From positions 12,792,643 to 12,856,642 of the forward strand of contig CM037845.1 of assembly GCA_021234535.1 (NCBI GenBank): 64,000 nucleotides of DNA, written 5' to 3'. The notes under the pieces were generated by a model. It did no database searches and had not been told where the DNA came from. It was given only the letters and a program-made list of their open reading frames with translations. Source of the DNA: Stichopus chloronotus. Lineage: Eukaryota; Echinodermata; Holothuroidea; Aspidochirotida; Stichopodidae. The position numbers were made by a program, and so were the translations under genes. Positions 1-12,400 of the stretch are shown here, in pieces; the first letter of the stretch is position 1; every line of letters starts with the position of its first letter.

Positions 1-82
1 TCTGATGGTATGTCACTATGAGCAGGGGGGCACCAATCCCACCATGAATGCGATCAAGACATTCTGGCAGTGTTGTACTTAC

Positions 83-129
83 GATCCATCATGGTTCCAC
101 TCCAGGCAGTTCACACAGCCACGGTGACC
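83..129 (-). CDS. WDTC1: WDTC1 coding exon 3, first WD40 repeat
   Basis: A 47-nt exon lies between an acceptor (CAATAG) and a consensus GTAAGT donor at 82-77. It encodes GHRGCVNCLEWNHDGS, a GH..CVN..W WD40 opening closest to WDTC1. It ends with two bases of a codon (TC), so the next exon, outside the window, must supply the third. Confidence 0.88.
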
Positions 130-3100
130 CTATTGTGGGTTAAAAGAACAAGAGCAATCAGAGAACAAGGAGGGTCAAACAAATTAAAACTAGAAAGCCA
201 AAAGGCTTAGTGATTCCTTGCCTTATGATATATATTGTAACAAACATGAATCGCCCACACGACAAGCATGAGATCCCACACAGTTATCCTACTTGAGATA
301 CCATCTTAGTAAGGTCAAAACCTTTTGAAATCTCGTGACCCAAAATGACCTTTCACCTCCACTTAAAACAATAGGGATCACCTACCCTATATGGCCATCA
401 ACATGCTAAATATGAACAATTCACAAACTAAGTATAAGATCCCTCTTATTTATCACCCTTAAAATATCATGCATACAAGGTTTTGACCTTTCGTCACCCC
501 AAATAACCTTTGACCTACACAAACATGAGAAAACTCCCAAACGGATATGATGCTGCAGGGGAACAAATTATATTTTGTCGTGTCTAATAACTTGATAAAA
601 AGGTAAACATGTTTATTTAATCAAAATTATAGCACTTTATTTTGTCGAGTTACAGCTATTGGTGGCAGCTCTTTCATATTTGATTTTTTGGCATGATGCC
701 CTTCCCAATGGCTATGAGGTCCTTGAAAATTAGCAAAAACTGATATTCCTATTAAACAAGAATCTAGCATGACTTGCAATTTTGCCTTTAGTCTACTTAA
801 AGACACAACACACAGTACAAGTTTCCCTGGTTTGATACACAGTAGTCACTTGTTTAAAGCTTACCTGAACTACTGTAAAGTGAAATAGGGCATTTAGAAT
901 GCAACAACATGGCATACAAAGAAATTCGCCTTAACCATTGTTAAACCATTCAGTCTCATCAATAAATATCTGTCAAAGCTTCATCTCCTCAAAACATTAT
1001 GCATGTGATGAGTAACGGATGCATCATTTGAATTTTAAAAAGTTTGGGTGAACAAATTATTGTTGAGCAACAAATAACTAAATTTCTGATCTGTGAGAAT
1101 CTTATTCCTTGAAAATAAGGCTACTGTAATTCGTTATTTTGAATAATCTATCATTCTATGTCCACAAATAATGGTTTTAAAAATATGGTAGTTTTCTGTA
1201 CAACAAACACCCTATTTCCCTTTAAGGGCTAAACAGAGACACTGTTTATACAGTAAATGGTTAAGTCCATTGAGCACCTGGCTCAACAGACTGTATGATT
1301 TATTCTGAACATTGTGGTTTCTACTGGCAGTCAACTGTGGTAAATTATGTCAGATAACAGTGACCAATTTGAACAGAGGGGGGTCAGTTACAATTTGATT
1401 CATTCAATTAAGCAATCACAGTTCATGCACGCTCAAGGGTATTTGATCCAAATGATCAGTAATTTAGTTCTTTTTATAAAGCTAATAACCCGTGGTATAT
1501 TTAATCAATTCCAATTTACAATTCATGCATGCTCACATGTCCTTATGATGATAGTGGCAAAAGGTTTGCAAAATAATAATCTTTGATACCAAATTTAATG
1601 TTGTCTTCATCTTTTCTTTATGGTTATTGAAGAGACCATGTTGGTATGTCCTAAAAGAAGTTCTCAAATCAACAAGAGGATTCTACATTACAAGTATAAA
1701 ATTCACTAGAAGGACCGTTCTTTAAATATTGTAGATTCAAGTTTTTCACATTTTGACCTCCCATGACCCCAAATGACCTTTCACCTCTGCCAAAAAAAAT
1801 AAGGATCATCTACTCGATATGGGCAATCCACACGCTAACTATGAGATCTCTCACATTAACCGTTCTGGAGATATCGTGTTTACAAGCAATTTTCAAGGTA
1901 TTTACCTTTTGACCTCTAGTGACCCCAAATGACCTTTGACCTCCACCAAAAACAATAGGGATCATCTACTCAATATGGGCAATCTACATGCCAAGTATGA
2001 GATCACTCAGAGTTACGCTTCTTGAGATATCGTGTTTACAAGCAGGCGTCACACACGCACATACATACATACACACACACACACGACATCACCATCGCAC
2101 AGATTCCTCTGCCTTCGGCAAGGAATCAAAAAAACAGCTTTTCCTTTAAGCAACAATTGCAGAGAAACGGTGAAAGCACACTTACCAAATGGAGAAATGG
2201 TGCACAAAGGACATGTGAACCAGAAAGGATAAACAATGAATGTAAAATACCTTACAAGTGATTGTTTCTTTTTTCATGAACAAGCAGGTCCCTTACCATG
2301 AATGAAAGCCAACATGATAAGCCTAAAAAAAAAAAAAAACATGAAAATGACAGAACCTTTCCAAGCCAATAATGAGCTGTCATCTCTCCCGAACACCTAC
2401 GGGGACTGCAGGGCATGACGGCGAAACAACGTACGGTAAATGGGTATGTACATATCACAATTGTTTGTGTATGTCAAATGTTTTTGTACTTCACCTATTA
2501 AAGTTATCAGTATTAAGTGTACCACTGGTGGATCAAAGTCCATTTCTGGGGGTCTCAACTGCTGGTGCAACTGAAAAGCCCTCAGATGCAATTTGGTGGA
2601 CAACAACAGTGTGCAATTGTGTTTGCATCTTTTCCGAGTTGTCAAATTTTCTTCACGAAACTTTTGTTTTCCAAAGTATGAATTTTATAAAATGATTTTT
2701 TGGCTCGTGGACCTTTGGGTGGAGTCACAGCCCCGGATGACTCCTCATCCCTTTGGATCTGCCTGTAAAGTGTATACAATGTTGGATGTCGATCTCATTG
2801 TTCTTTTGCTCATCAAAATGAATCTTTTACAGGAACATCAACAAAAGGCATTGTAATATCAACAAAGGGCATAGCTATTGTAACTGGGCTGTTGGGTGAA
2901 GATTTACTTATGGATCAGTGCAGGTGTGTTGTTGTTTAAAAGAGCAGTGAACTAATAGAAAAAGAAACTTTACCTCTAACTCCTTCTCTAGGCCAAGTCT
3001 GTGTATCATGGACTCATTAACATGATTGACTCTTTGGAATTTCTTCTTCAGCTTTCTGAACTGAAAACATTAGGATATATACAATAAAGTAAGCTTCAAA

Positions 3101-4833
3101 TGAATTACACACATTTGATAACACAACAAATTACGATAATAACTACAAGAAAGATACATGATGTTGAAAAGAATGGTTTCATAGATTCTGAGAAATGGAA
3201 AACAATAAACTTAGCGCTTTAAGCTACTTACAGTGTACCTATAGCCTAGAATTAAAAAAAAAAAGAACATCTCTTAGAAGTGGGAGAAATAATCTCACTC
3301 ATCCTACTTCAATCTTTGTAGCTTCTCCAATTGCTGAGATATTCAGTTAACTCAAAATAGTCAATTCTACAATAATTTGTGATGTCATCCTTGAATGACT
3401 CACATAACAGTGCCTGCTTTTGCTAAATTTCCAACGAAAAATGTACAAAAAGCCTCAAAGAGTTTCATGAGAGAATGTTGTATGTTGTATGAAGATGGCT
3501 TGTATTGTAGTGTCACCACCTAACAGTGATCACAATTTGTGACAAAGTGCAATGGCTTTCAAAAAAAGAAACAAAGAAAAACAATGACAGTGATGACATC
3601 ACAAATCATTGTGCCATCTACCATTAAAAAATAAGTGAATAAACTGAAACATTTTACACAGGTGCTATATCTCAACTCACATTAGAGGGATTTACTATGA
3701 ACTAGAAAGATTTTCTGCTCCAGTGAACTTCATTAGTGTCTTACTTGAGGGGGTTATGATCATTTCCTGCATACACAGTGATCAGTTGACAAGCACACCT
3801 CTAAACCTGTGCTGGACAGTATCACATGCCTAGATAGGTCTTAACAATTTAGGGTTGTTACAGCATAACCTCTGAGCATGGGCATCAATCCTGGGGTCCC
3901 CGCACATTTTGATAGAATGGGGAGACATAATATCAAATGTACCCCCACCACATGGAAAGGAATGTTTTGGCTCACTTTTTGAATGCTAGGGGGCCACCGT
4001 AACAAATATCGCCCACAGTTTTGGTTAATGACTGATGTAATCGCTGGCTGCATGACCATGCAGTTTAGGTGTTCATGTACCAAGGTTAGACTCCGCTTAG
4101 ATAGTTCTGCCTAGAATGCATGCAAAATGCTTTTGCCTCCTCACATCTCCTGAAAACCCTGGATGGACGCTTCATATGTGATATCGATGATGTATAAGCA
4201 AATATGCCCACAATCATTAGACCCTGGCGGTGCTACAGTAATTTCTGTTGACATTCTATTCACATTCATCTTCTGCCTTCTGACCGATGAAATTTTTTTT
4301 TTTTTCAAAATTTCTTTAAGGGTTTTCAACCACTCTTCATGAGATGTTTTCTCAAAATTCCCATATATGTATTCTTCACAGTTGAGTTAACTCATTCTAG
4401 CCCTCTGTTTGGATGATAACTAGCAAAAAGCACATTAGGGCAAAAATCTCCACCCCCCAAAAAAAGAAAAAAAAATTCAAAAATTTTGTTGTTGTTCAAG
4501 GTGGCAGAGACAAACAAAATCAGTTTAAAACCAAGTGCACATTTTACTTGGGATACCTGGGAAAACACTGAAAATTACAGTATACATGCACAATGAACAC
4601 TGCATTGTAACTGGCAGCAAAGTTTCTCTTCATGGTACAGCAACCTAGAAAGATACTGTGAGTCTGGGTATTTAATTATAAAATAAAATATTCAGTATAA
4701 CATTGACCCAGCAAGCTGTAGCTGAAAGGTGGTGAAATTCATTGAAGTCTCCAGAGTCTCCAGGAACTCTAAGGCTTACCTCTACACTCCTCAGGGAAAG
4801 ATGGGCAGTCACATTAGAACCCTTCAGCTCCAT
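83..4833 (-). CDS. WDTC1: WDTC1 / adipose (DCAF9) homologue, N-terminal part (three exons)
   Basis: Exons 4780-4833, 2974-3060 and 83-129 (minus strand) join in a single frame with GT-AG borders. The product is the conserved N-terminus of WDTC1, ending inside the first WD40 repeat. Seen: an Asn-Val-Thr and spaced Leu/Arg pattern in exon 1 like the human N-terminus, then IHRLGLEKELE (human IRRLGLEAELQ), then GHRGCVNCLEWNHDGS (human GHSGCVNCLEWNEKGD). Known of the family: WDTC1 has WD40 repeats and TPRs, acts as a DDB1-CUL4 substrate receptor, and is the vertebrate counterpart of fly adipose, which restrains fat storage. The gene continues leftward out of the window, so about 55 to 60 residues are covered. 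It is divergent from PAAF1 on the other strand. DCAF6 and DCAF8 were considered, but CVNCLEWN and RLGLE favour WDTC1. Confidence 0.85.
876..1224. mobile_element. MITE-like repeat, family 1, copy A
   Basis: The ends are inverted repeats: AAAGTGAAATAGGGCATTT at 877 and the complement of AAAGGGAAATAGGGTGTTT ending near 1223. The body is homologous to 22060-22395 (shared GGCATACA, CTTCATCT, CAAATTATT and GAGCAACAA blocks in the same order). About 350 bp, non-coding. Class not determined. Confidence 0.5.
2056..2085. repeat. (CA)n / (CATA)n microsatellite
   Basis: A short run of ACATACATACACACACAC next to the hairpin end of the DR1 element. Short ORFs over it (His-Thr repeats) are not genes. Confidence 0.85.
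2974..3060 (-). CDS. WDTC1: WDTC1 coding exon 2
   Basis: The exon has 29 codons in phase 0, with an acceptor ...TTTTCAG at 3061 and a GTAAAG donor after GAG at 2974. It is Lys-rich at its start (FRKLKKKFQRV) and ends MIHRLGLEKELE, matching the RLGLE-x-EL segment just before the first WD40 repeat of WDTC1. Seen alone, the basic stretch could be mistaken for a coiled coil; continuity with exon 3 settles the identity. Confidence 0.85.
4780..4833 (-). CDS. WDTC1: WDTC1 coding exon 1 (start codon)
   Basis: Reading on the minus strand from an ATG at 4831-4833 gives 18 codons, starting MELKGSNVTAHL and ending RSVE. A GTAAGC donor follows at 4779-4774. The exon ends in phase 0, as exon 2 requires. 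The spacing NVT..L..R..V matches the human start (N-I-T..L..R..I). This exon is short and its similarity is modest, so it is less certain than exons 2 and 3. Confidence 0.65.
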
Positions 4834-6651
4834 TTGGAAACAGGGCCAAGTAGATACTACAGCCCTGTTTGGAGACAGTGAACGATGATTGCTGGTGAAG
4901 GTTTATGTGAGTAGTGCAGCACTAGTTTGAGGTTTTCCTCTGAAATAACACAGAAATATTTACAAATAGTGATGAGCAATCTTCAGGAAATACTGGAAAA
5001 TTAAATCACAGGCATGGTCCGTGTGTTACGAAGTATACCAAAAACTTCACAGTATGGTATATGGTGTAGTTTCAGTGAGACTCTCAGAAAATTCTGAAGC
5101 ATGTTACGCCTCCACAAACATGGAGCAATTTGCCAAAATTTTGACAAAATACAACAGTTTCTACTCAAAATGCGGTTGATTCAGGGACTGGAAAGACAAG
5201 AGGAGAACAATCTAGGGCATTGATTTACCACTTACTGTAGACCTATAGTGAAAAATGAGGGCAAAACAAGAAATGCATGAAATAAAGAAATGAGATCGAC
5301 CCCTCTGGAGGTATTTGGTTTCCGACGCCTCATGTCGCGGGGCTCAAAATGACTGTTCTAGAACGACAACAAAATGCCGTCAGGCCAACTATGTTTGCTG
5401 ATATGAACCTAGCTGATGTACTTACAGTGCATCGCCCACAGAAATACAGCCTTTTGTTTTGCTGTAGGTGATTTCACATAAGTGCTGATTGTATTATAAA
5501 CTTTAGATAAATACAGCTACCTACATACAACTCTTACTTTCCTGCTGCAAAAGGAAGCCAATTCAGGCTGAATTTTTTTCCCTTTTTCTTCTGTTCCAAG
5601 AAACCTGATTTCCATATACATTCTGTAGCATGCTTGAGGGCCTACATGTGGTAATTCTACTGATTGTACAGTGCTATGTGAAAAAAAAAATGCTCCAGTG
5701 CCCTTTTTAAAGACTTTTTTTGGCAGTGCCCGCTTTAGGGCTTATTTTGAGCCCTGATGTTGATTTGTTTAAATTCTTTTCATTTCCTTGGCAATCATCA
5801 ACTACCTCAGTGACCTTTGTGGGAACCAATCACTTCAGCAATGAAAAAAGATATGCATGACATCCTAGGATGTATTGTGACAGGATGACAGATCCTCATC
5901 TTCCAAACTATGTCTCTTGAGCCCCACTTCTACCTTTAAATCATCACGACCCTCTACCGCAATCTTTAACGACATCCCAATGGCCACGTGCAGCCCAATT
6001 TGAAACCTTGATAACGCAATTTTTCTGATTCGTGAAGCAGAAAATTTGCCGCCCTTCCTTATTCTCTTTTCGTAAATGGTATTGGGGTCGTGATAGTCTA
6101 CCATAAAACATGTATGCACTACTGTAAGTACACTAGATATGAATCACATTGACTCATTTTATCACTTCTTCATGAGAAAGTAAACTTGCTGAATCTAGAC
6201 TTTGCACCATTTGACATCTTTTTCATTTGGGTGATGAGACTTGCATGCAGAGACAACATACTACACGAATGTGACATGACCAGACAAATCTCAAGTCACA
6301 AATTGCTTCTGGTGCTTTATAGTCACACTAGGCCATGTCATACTGTAGTATATATGTATCTCAGACCCTAGTTAAATTATGCCACCATTAAAAAGACAAA
6401 GTATCTGATCTGAGTTTGTACTGTGTGGAAACTTAAAAGGTTCCCTGTATTAATCCCAAAGGGAAAATCTACTGCAGCACTGTGAGGTTTCACCACTATC
6501 TTCGCCTTGAGTAATCAAAGTACAAGTGACGTGATAAACACATTTTGGAACATTGATCATATTAACCATTACAAATGTGGCAAATGGCCACAATTTCCAT
6601 CAAAACCATTAAACATTGACCATTTTTTGACCTATTCAGCATATTTTTTGT

Positions 6652-6734
<83 letters not shown>

Positions 6735-9411
6735 GTGATGAACTACTTTTAGTAGTTTTGGCAGGTTCCAAGGCTTCCACTTTTCATGTACATAATACTA
6801 CATCTTCTCATTTTCTTTTTTATTCTGGGGGGACTTGACCTACTTTGCATTTGTAAACAAACAATCCCTTCATTTTCATCTGGTTTGCCAGGGCTTTCAC
6901 TTCCGCATGTATACATGTGTACATGAAGCAGAGAAGGAAAGCACAATAAACTCCATACTAATGGCACTGTGTGCACACGTCAAGAATGTTGAGTGAGTCA
7001 GGAAAGTTTATTTGGTTGAGCATAGGTTTGGATTGTTGGTTGGAATGAAGAAAATTGTTGCTGATGTCGATATCCTTAATACTTTGGTGTATTTATAACC
7101 AAAGCAAATTGTCTCCATATTTTACAACTTTTTCCTATTTTTTTTCTCCTTGGTCACAATTTTTCCTTCTTGATTTCTTTTTTCTTTATTCAATTTTCTT
7201 TTTGATTTTTCTCCTTTCTTTTTTAAACTATCTCTATTTCTTTTGTGTGTGACCCTGGATTTCCCCTAAGTACCACAGATTTGCCACGAACCTGGTGAAA
7301 TTCATAACAAATATCACCTTAAGATGCATTACCGCTTCTAAATGCAAAATCTCTAGCTGCCAGAACACATTGAAATGATACCGTATGATATGCCATTGGC
7401 AATGACACACATAGACGAAATAGTTTCAGTACGAAGCAATATCATGTCACTTGATAGGCCTCATTAATACTTAATTGTTATACACTGTGGAATTATGTGA
7501 AGAAATTTATGTTATGGAAACATCTTTACACTGAATTGACCATGTAATGAAGATCTCATTCACATACAAGCTAAAATTGGACTGTTAATTCCTGCAATGC
7601 ATCATCAGCAACGACAATGGAAAAGATCCTGGCTAGCGCACCTTGCATCTAATTATGAAAGTTAGTCCTGCTGGCTTCCACTTGAATTATTAACTTATGA
7701 TTGGCTGTCAAAAATCACAGGAAGCTTACGGTCAGCAAATTGATCTATGAACTTGTACACAATATCATTCACCTCAAGGCTTTCATTCATCTACATTGGG
7801 GTTTTTGAGGTAGGGCATAGACAGTTTACTCAGCTAGGAACTGTGATGACGAACAACGGCTGAAATTTTCCCATTGAAATAGTGGGGTGATTTGCTTGCC
7901 TCCGGCACTCAAAATACTGTACGATGCACGTACAGTTGTATGTGTTGAATGCTCCATAGACATTTTATCATGAAAGCTTCGTTGTTAAGTGCAAGCAGCA
8001 GGGGCAGCAAATTTGTTTGCATTTCTAAAGAAAAGTTCACCCATACAAAACAAGTTTTCAATGATTCTACATGATGAAATTATTTGCCAGTACTGTATAA
8101 ATCTGATCACCTGACGTGAGAATTTATTGCTGTGCATGGTGACTTGTCATTCAAATTCTGTAGGCCACAAAAAGCACGTGGAAAGGTTGACACATGGTCG
8201 CATCAGGAAAAATTTGTTCACATATGTGACCAATTTAGTTGTTGTAAACAGTACAGTGCTGCTCTCAAATCCCACGGAAGCTGCACAAATGAAACATTTT
8301 TTTTTTCTCGCTGTCTCATGATTTTTTGTCACCACATTTACTTGAAGACATACATACAAGTTACCACATTACTACCTCTGTAATCTACTGTAAATTGTGC
8401 TTCTTGTTTTTATCACTCTGATCTACTCAGTACTGATGTGCCTTGAATACCAGTACTGACTTTTCTGGTTCCCCCCCTACCCTACTCGAAAACATTCTAC
8501 GAAACGGGCTTACAAGTAGGCCTACACTCTTTGAAATAAAAGATCACCAGCGCTTTGGCAAATTTGGCATGTTTAAAGTAAAAAAACATTCTTGATTAGT
8601 TTTGAGCTGTACTGTAGTGAAATTGCGACATATTTTTAGCTCTTTTTTATCACGGCACATCTGAAGCCAAATGGCATGCAAAGACATAGATAAAATAAAG
8701 CCAACTGTTACTGAATCTATCTTTACAGGTGCAATGTAATGACAATGTTATCAATATCAATACAAAAGTCATACAACACTTGTTAGTACAGTACCGTTCA
8801 ATACACAGTGGGCAAGTGTTTCATAATGCACAAGTGACACGGGTTAAGCTACATAGGCCTCGGTTAGGGCAAGGCCAGCCCTTGCCAGCAATTTTCCTCA
8901 AGACTTCGGCAAACTTGAAGGCGAGACACGCACAACTACGACGATATTTCGTTAATCTTAAGTAATTAAAAGGACAAGTGCATACAGTACTGTACCAAGA
9001 TTTCCGGGAGATGAAAGACCGTGGGCCTCGATGACAATTCTGTCGACAAGGTCCCTCGAATCAGTTCTAGAAGTTCAACAATTGTTTTGACTGCCACAGC
9101 TGATCTGTTTGGGTTGAGAGAGACTATGCCAGATGCTTAATCACCATGGGTGTATAAACCAACAGCTTGTTACAATTGTAGGTATTTTTGTTGACTTATC
9201 CTTCTAAAAGTTGCAAACAAACAGAGATAAAGTCAAGTCACTTTTTATCTGCAAAAGAACAGTTTGTAAATTCTCAATTATCATTAGTGAATATAACAGT
9301 CTACTGCATCGTAACTATGCACGGTACCTGGTAGTTTACTGCAGTAGGTGCAAGGTAACTGCTAGGCCACTACATATGCACTCAGTGCTCAGCTTGCTGC
9401 TGTTGCTTGAA
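4834..9411. other. Intergenic interval between divergent WDTC1 and PAAF1
   Basis: No coding exon could be supported here. The interval should hold both 5' UTRs and promoters. CpG-containing sequence is denser at about 8860-9080, and a T-rich stretch lies at 7120-7250. No clear TATA box or initiator was identified. A stretch on the minus strand at 8995-9065 can be read as SRDLVDRI, faintly like the WDTC1 start, but it lacks an ATG and the right phase. Confidence 0.5.
6651..6741. repeat. (ATG)n trinucleotide microsatellite, ~27 units
   Basis: An almost perfect GAT/ATG run. It creates poly-Met (plus) and poly-Ser (minus) pseudo-ORFs. Confidence 0.97.
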
Positions 9412-9476
9412 ATGTCTTCTGCTACGGGTAATCACGGAAAGCTCTTTGTCCAAAATGACTGGTCAAAAGTCCTCAG
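9412..9476 (+). CDS. PAAF1: PAAF1 exon 1 (start codon)
   Basis: ATG at 9412 gives MSSATGNHGKLFVQNDWSK, matching the human start (IQSDWAQALR) in both position and the DW motif. The frame is open further upstream to an ATG at 9211, but that stretch is unlike PAAF1. The GTAA donor is at 9477. The exon ends two bases into an Arg codon. Confidence 0.88.
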
Positions 9477-12400
9477 GTAAGGGAAACGTGAATACATGTG
9501 AGTACATGTATGTTCCGGTTTGTTCTTCTCGTTTTGAAGTCACACAATTGTCATGCATTAGACCGAACTTTTATTTTCGTTGATTCCAGGGGAAGCGAAG
9601 GGCGAGCTTGGATAACCTATAAGGCAGTCGGTGAGTTCTTGAGTACATGCATTCTTAGTCTACATCTTACTAGGATTTACTTACCTACGTACTAACAGTA
9701 GCCATGAAGCCCTTGTAACATGTGTGAATTGAGAGACAAAAATTCACAAAATGCCTGGTTCTGTTGCAAGTTCAAACAGGTTCTAAGTTCCAACACCTTC
9801 AGTAATGGTGTATATGCAGTGTTGTGCATGACTTACAGTAATTTAATCTGTCAGTCACTGAAAAAGGCAATTCCACAGAAACTGGCTAGTGAGCATACTG
9901 TAATGTGTACCCTCCACCTTTTTTTGACCAAAAATGACCTATATGAAATAAATATTTACTTCAACCAATCAAAAGATTATCTAATATAGCTCTTGATCCT
10001 TAACCACAACAGTTTCAAGTTGCACTTGGAAACAGGGTAGTTTGAAACAAAAATGTTGATAAAATTTGTTCAAATCACCATTCTTCTCAAGAAGAACAAT
10101 ATGCAATCAGTTTCATGACCCTTTTAAACAAGTTCTCAATTCTGTTAATCTTTCACATTATCATCAATTTAAAAATACAGTGTAGTCTTCCATATCCCAG
10201 CTGCATGGTGCTGACAACTGTACATGATGTCACACACTGGTTGTTGTACAGTAAGTGAAATGGTATGAAAATACTGTAGTAGATCCACAAAAATAATTCA
10301 TTTACTACTTTCTTTTGTGCATTCTATTAGAGGGTCAGTAAGTGTGATCTCCAAAACGTTCAAGGAATATAACAGGTTTTCTAATTTCTTTCTGTTGTAA
10401 CTCCTAAGCTGTCGAGTGTATGGGTGTAAAAAATTGTTAAGAGAGTAGATTCCTTTGATCCTTCTAACTTTACATTGCAATATGCTTTTTTCTAGATTAC
10501 AGTGCCATGTATTTGTAATTCATAAACTCAATCCCTTATTATTATTACAGCATGATATATGTTGTCCTTTCAGGGGAAGCATCCATTGCTGGGGAGCTAA
10601 GGTCTCATGGTGTAAATGATGAAGGTTCCCCTATCATAACTGCCTCAGAAGGCTTTTCTGTTGGTGAAGTAAGTCAGGTATGATGTTCCAGCAATCATGT
10701 GTTACTGCCATAAGGGTATATCTACCAACATGAAATAAATTGGTAATTTTCTGAGAACTGTATGTTTTCACTTAAGTGGTGGCTTGGGGGAACAGCCATT
10801 GCCCCCAAGTTTCATCCCCAAATCAATTAAAGCTGATCAGCAGATATACGCTACACTGAGGTTATTACCTTAGGATACCTTAGGAACATCAGTGGACGCA
10901 GGTCTATCGACCTCTATGTCCGCATCTTCATAGTCTTGATCTTCACCATTGACAACTGAAGCAACAATCATAAGCTGTGGGTGACTGACATACTATAAAA
11001 CTTACACAAAATCAGCCTTGTAGTTATACAACATCTCATAGCCAGCCCAAAACCTATCCAGTGCCTTCTCAAACTGAAAAACAGTGGTGGCTGAGACTAC
11101 ACTCTCAGGAAGGCTATTCCAAACATCAACAACTCTACTCATGAAACTAAATTTTCTAATGTTGAGTCTAGAAAACTCTTTGAGTAACTTCTGACTATGA
11201 CCACGTGTATGAGTAATTTTACTAAATTTGAGGAAACCCTCTGTAACATCTCTGTCATACACACCTGAAACAATTTTAAAAACCTCAATCATATCACCTC
11301 TTAACCTACGATACTTTAGAGTTGGCAACTTGAGTTTCTTTAATCTTTCCATATAAGTTAAACCCTTTAAAGATGGAATCAACCTAGTTGCCCTCCTCTG
11401 GACATTTTCAATAGCATCAATGTCACGTTGATAATGAGGTGACCAAACAGCAGCAGCATATTCTAAATGTGGCCTTACCAAGGCCTGAAATAGAAGCTTG
11501 AAACATTGCTCATCCAAAAACGTATATGTTCGTCTAATAAGGCCCATAATACTATTGGCCTTGCTTACTTGGTACTGAATGTGCTCTGAAAAGTCCAGAC
11601 CACTGTCCACAAAAATGCCTATATCCTTCTCACAATCTGACTTTTCCAAGAACACTTCATCGCCACTATCATTGTATAAGTGATAACTCCGAGGGAGACA
11701 ATTATGATACCTATTAAGAGAGACAGTTAACACTTTGCACTTGTCGGGATGAAACTTCAAAAGCCACTTGTCAGACCAGCTCTGGAGTTGATCAAGATCT
11801 CTCTGCAAATCCTCAATATCATCCATGCCTCTAATTTCTTTAAATATCTTTGTATCATCCGCAAATAAATAGGCCGTACCATTCACACACTTAGGTAAGT
11901 CATTTATATATATAACAAACAAGATGGGACCTAAAACACTACCCTGAGGAATACCACTTGTAACTGCATGCTCACTAGATTCAACTCCATTAACAATAAC
12001 CTTTTGGCTTCTTCCTTTTAAAAAATCTTCAATCCATCGCCTTATTTGGATGCTAAAGCCATATGCCCTAAGTTTCTCCAGAAGTCTTCTATGTGGCACT
12101 TTATCAAAGGCCTTCATAAAGTCCATATATATAGCATCAACACAACCACCATTGTCAACCACTTTTGTCCAGACATCCATAACCTTCAGTAATTGCAGAG
12201 TAGTTGATCTCCCAGAGTGTGTTATTCCTTGCCTTCCCACCGACCATGGCCATCTTCAGAAGAAGGTTACTAAACAAGCATGCTATGAAGGGCCTAGAAG
12301 TGTAGGTGGTAGCGTGCCATGTTTTAATTATTGGATCATAGTCAGTGACCCCTGCTTTCAAATCACCAACCTTTCTTCACTCCTGATGAAAAGCCTTGTT

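Larger units (their letters stand above)
192..2127 (-). mobile_element. DR1-minisatellite interspersed element, copy A (minus orientation)
   Basis: The left end has GGATTCCTTGC-type sequence preceded by an AAAGCC..GGCTT palindrome (192-222). The right end is a hairpin, GATTCCTCTGCC-TTC-GGCAAGGAATC (2102-2127). Internal tandem units (about 270-560 and 1740-2060) contain TGACCTTTCACCTC and TGACCTTTGACCT, the reverse of AGGTCAAAGGTCA. The middle (560-1740) is not tandem and holds another repeat (876-1224), so this may be two pieces or one element interrupted by an insertion. It lies in WDTC1 intron 2. The same family recurs at 13353-14966, 38883-39718 and in part at 57600-58120. Confidence 0.6.

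Noticed and set aside
2642..2762. Minus-strand exon-like stretch with TTTACAG acceptor reading DEESSGAVTPPKGPRAKK and then a stop
   Set aside because: It would interrupt WDTC1 between exons 2 and 3, which already match contiguous family sequence; probably chance or a rare alternative end.
2974..3060. Minus-strand basic exon read as a TFPT/INO80F coiled coil
   Set aside because: The next exon (83-129) and exon 4780-4833 join in frame and match WDTC1, with RLGLE-x-EL directly before GH..CVNCLEW.
6507..6780. Poly-Met and poly-Ser ORFs
   Set aside because: Produced by the (ATG)n microsatellite.
8995..9065. Minus-strand frame SRDLVDRIVIEAHG as first WDTC1 exon
   Set aside because: No ATG in the open part, and its donor phase does not fit exon 2; the 4780-4833 exon fits start, phase and alignment.
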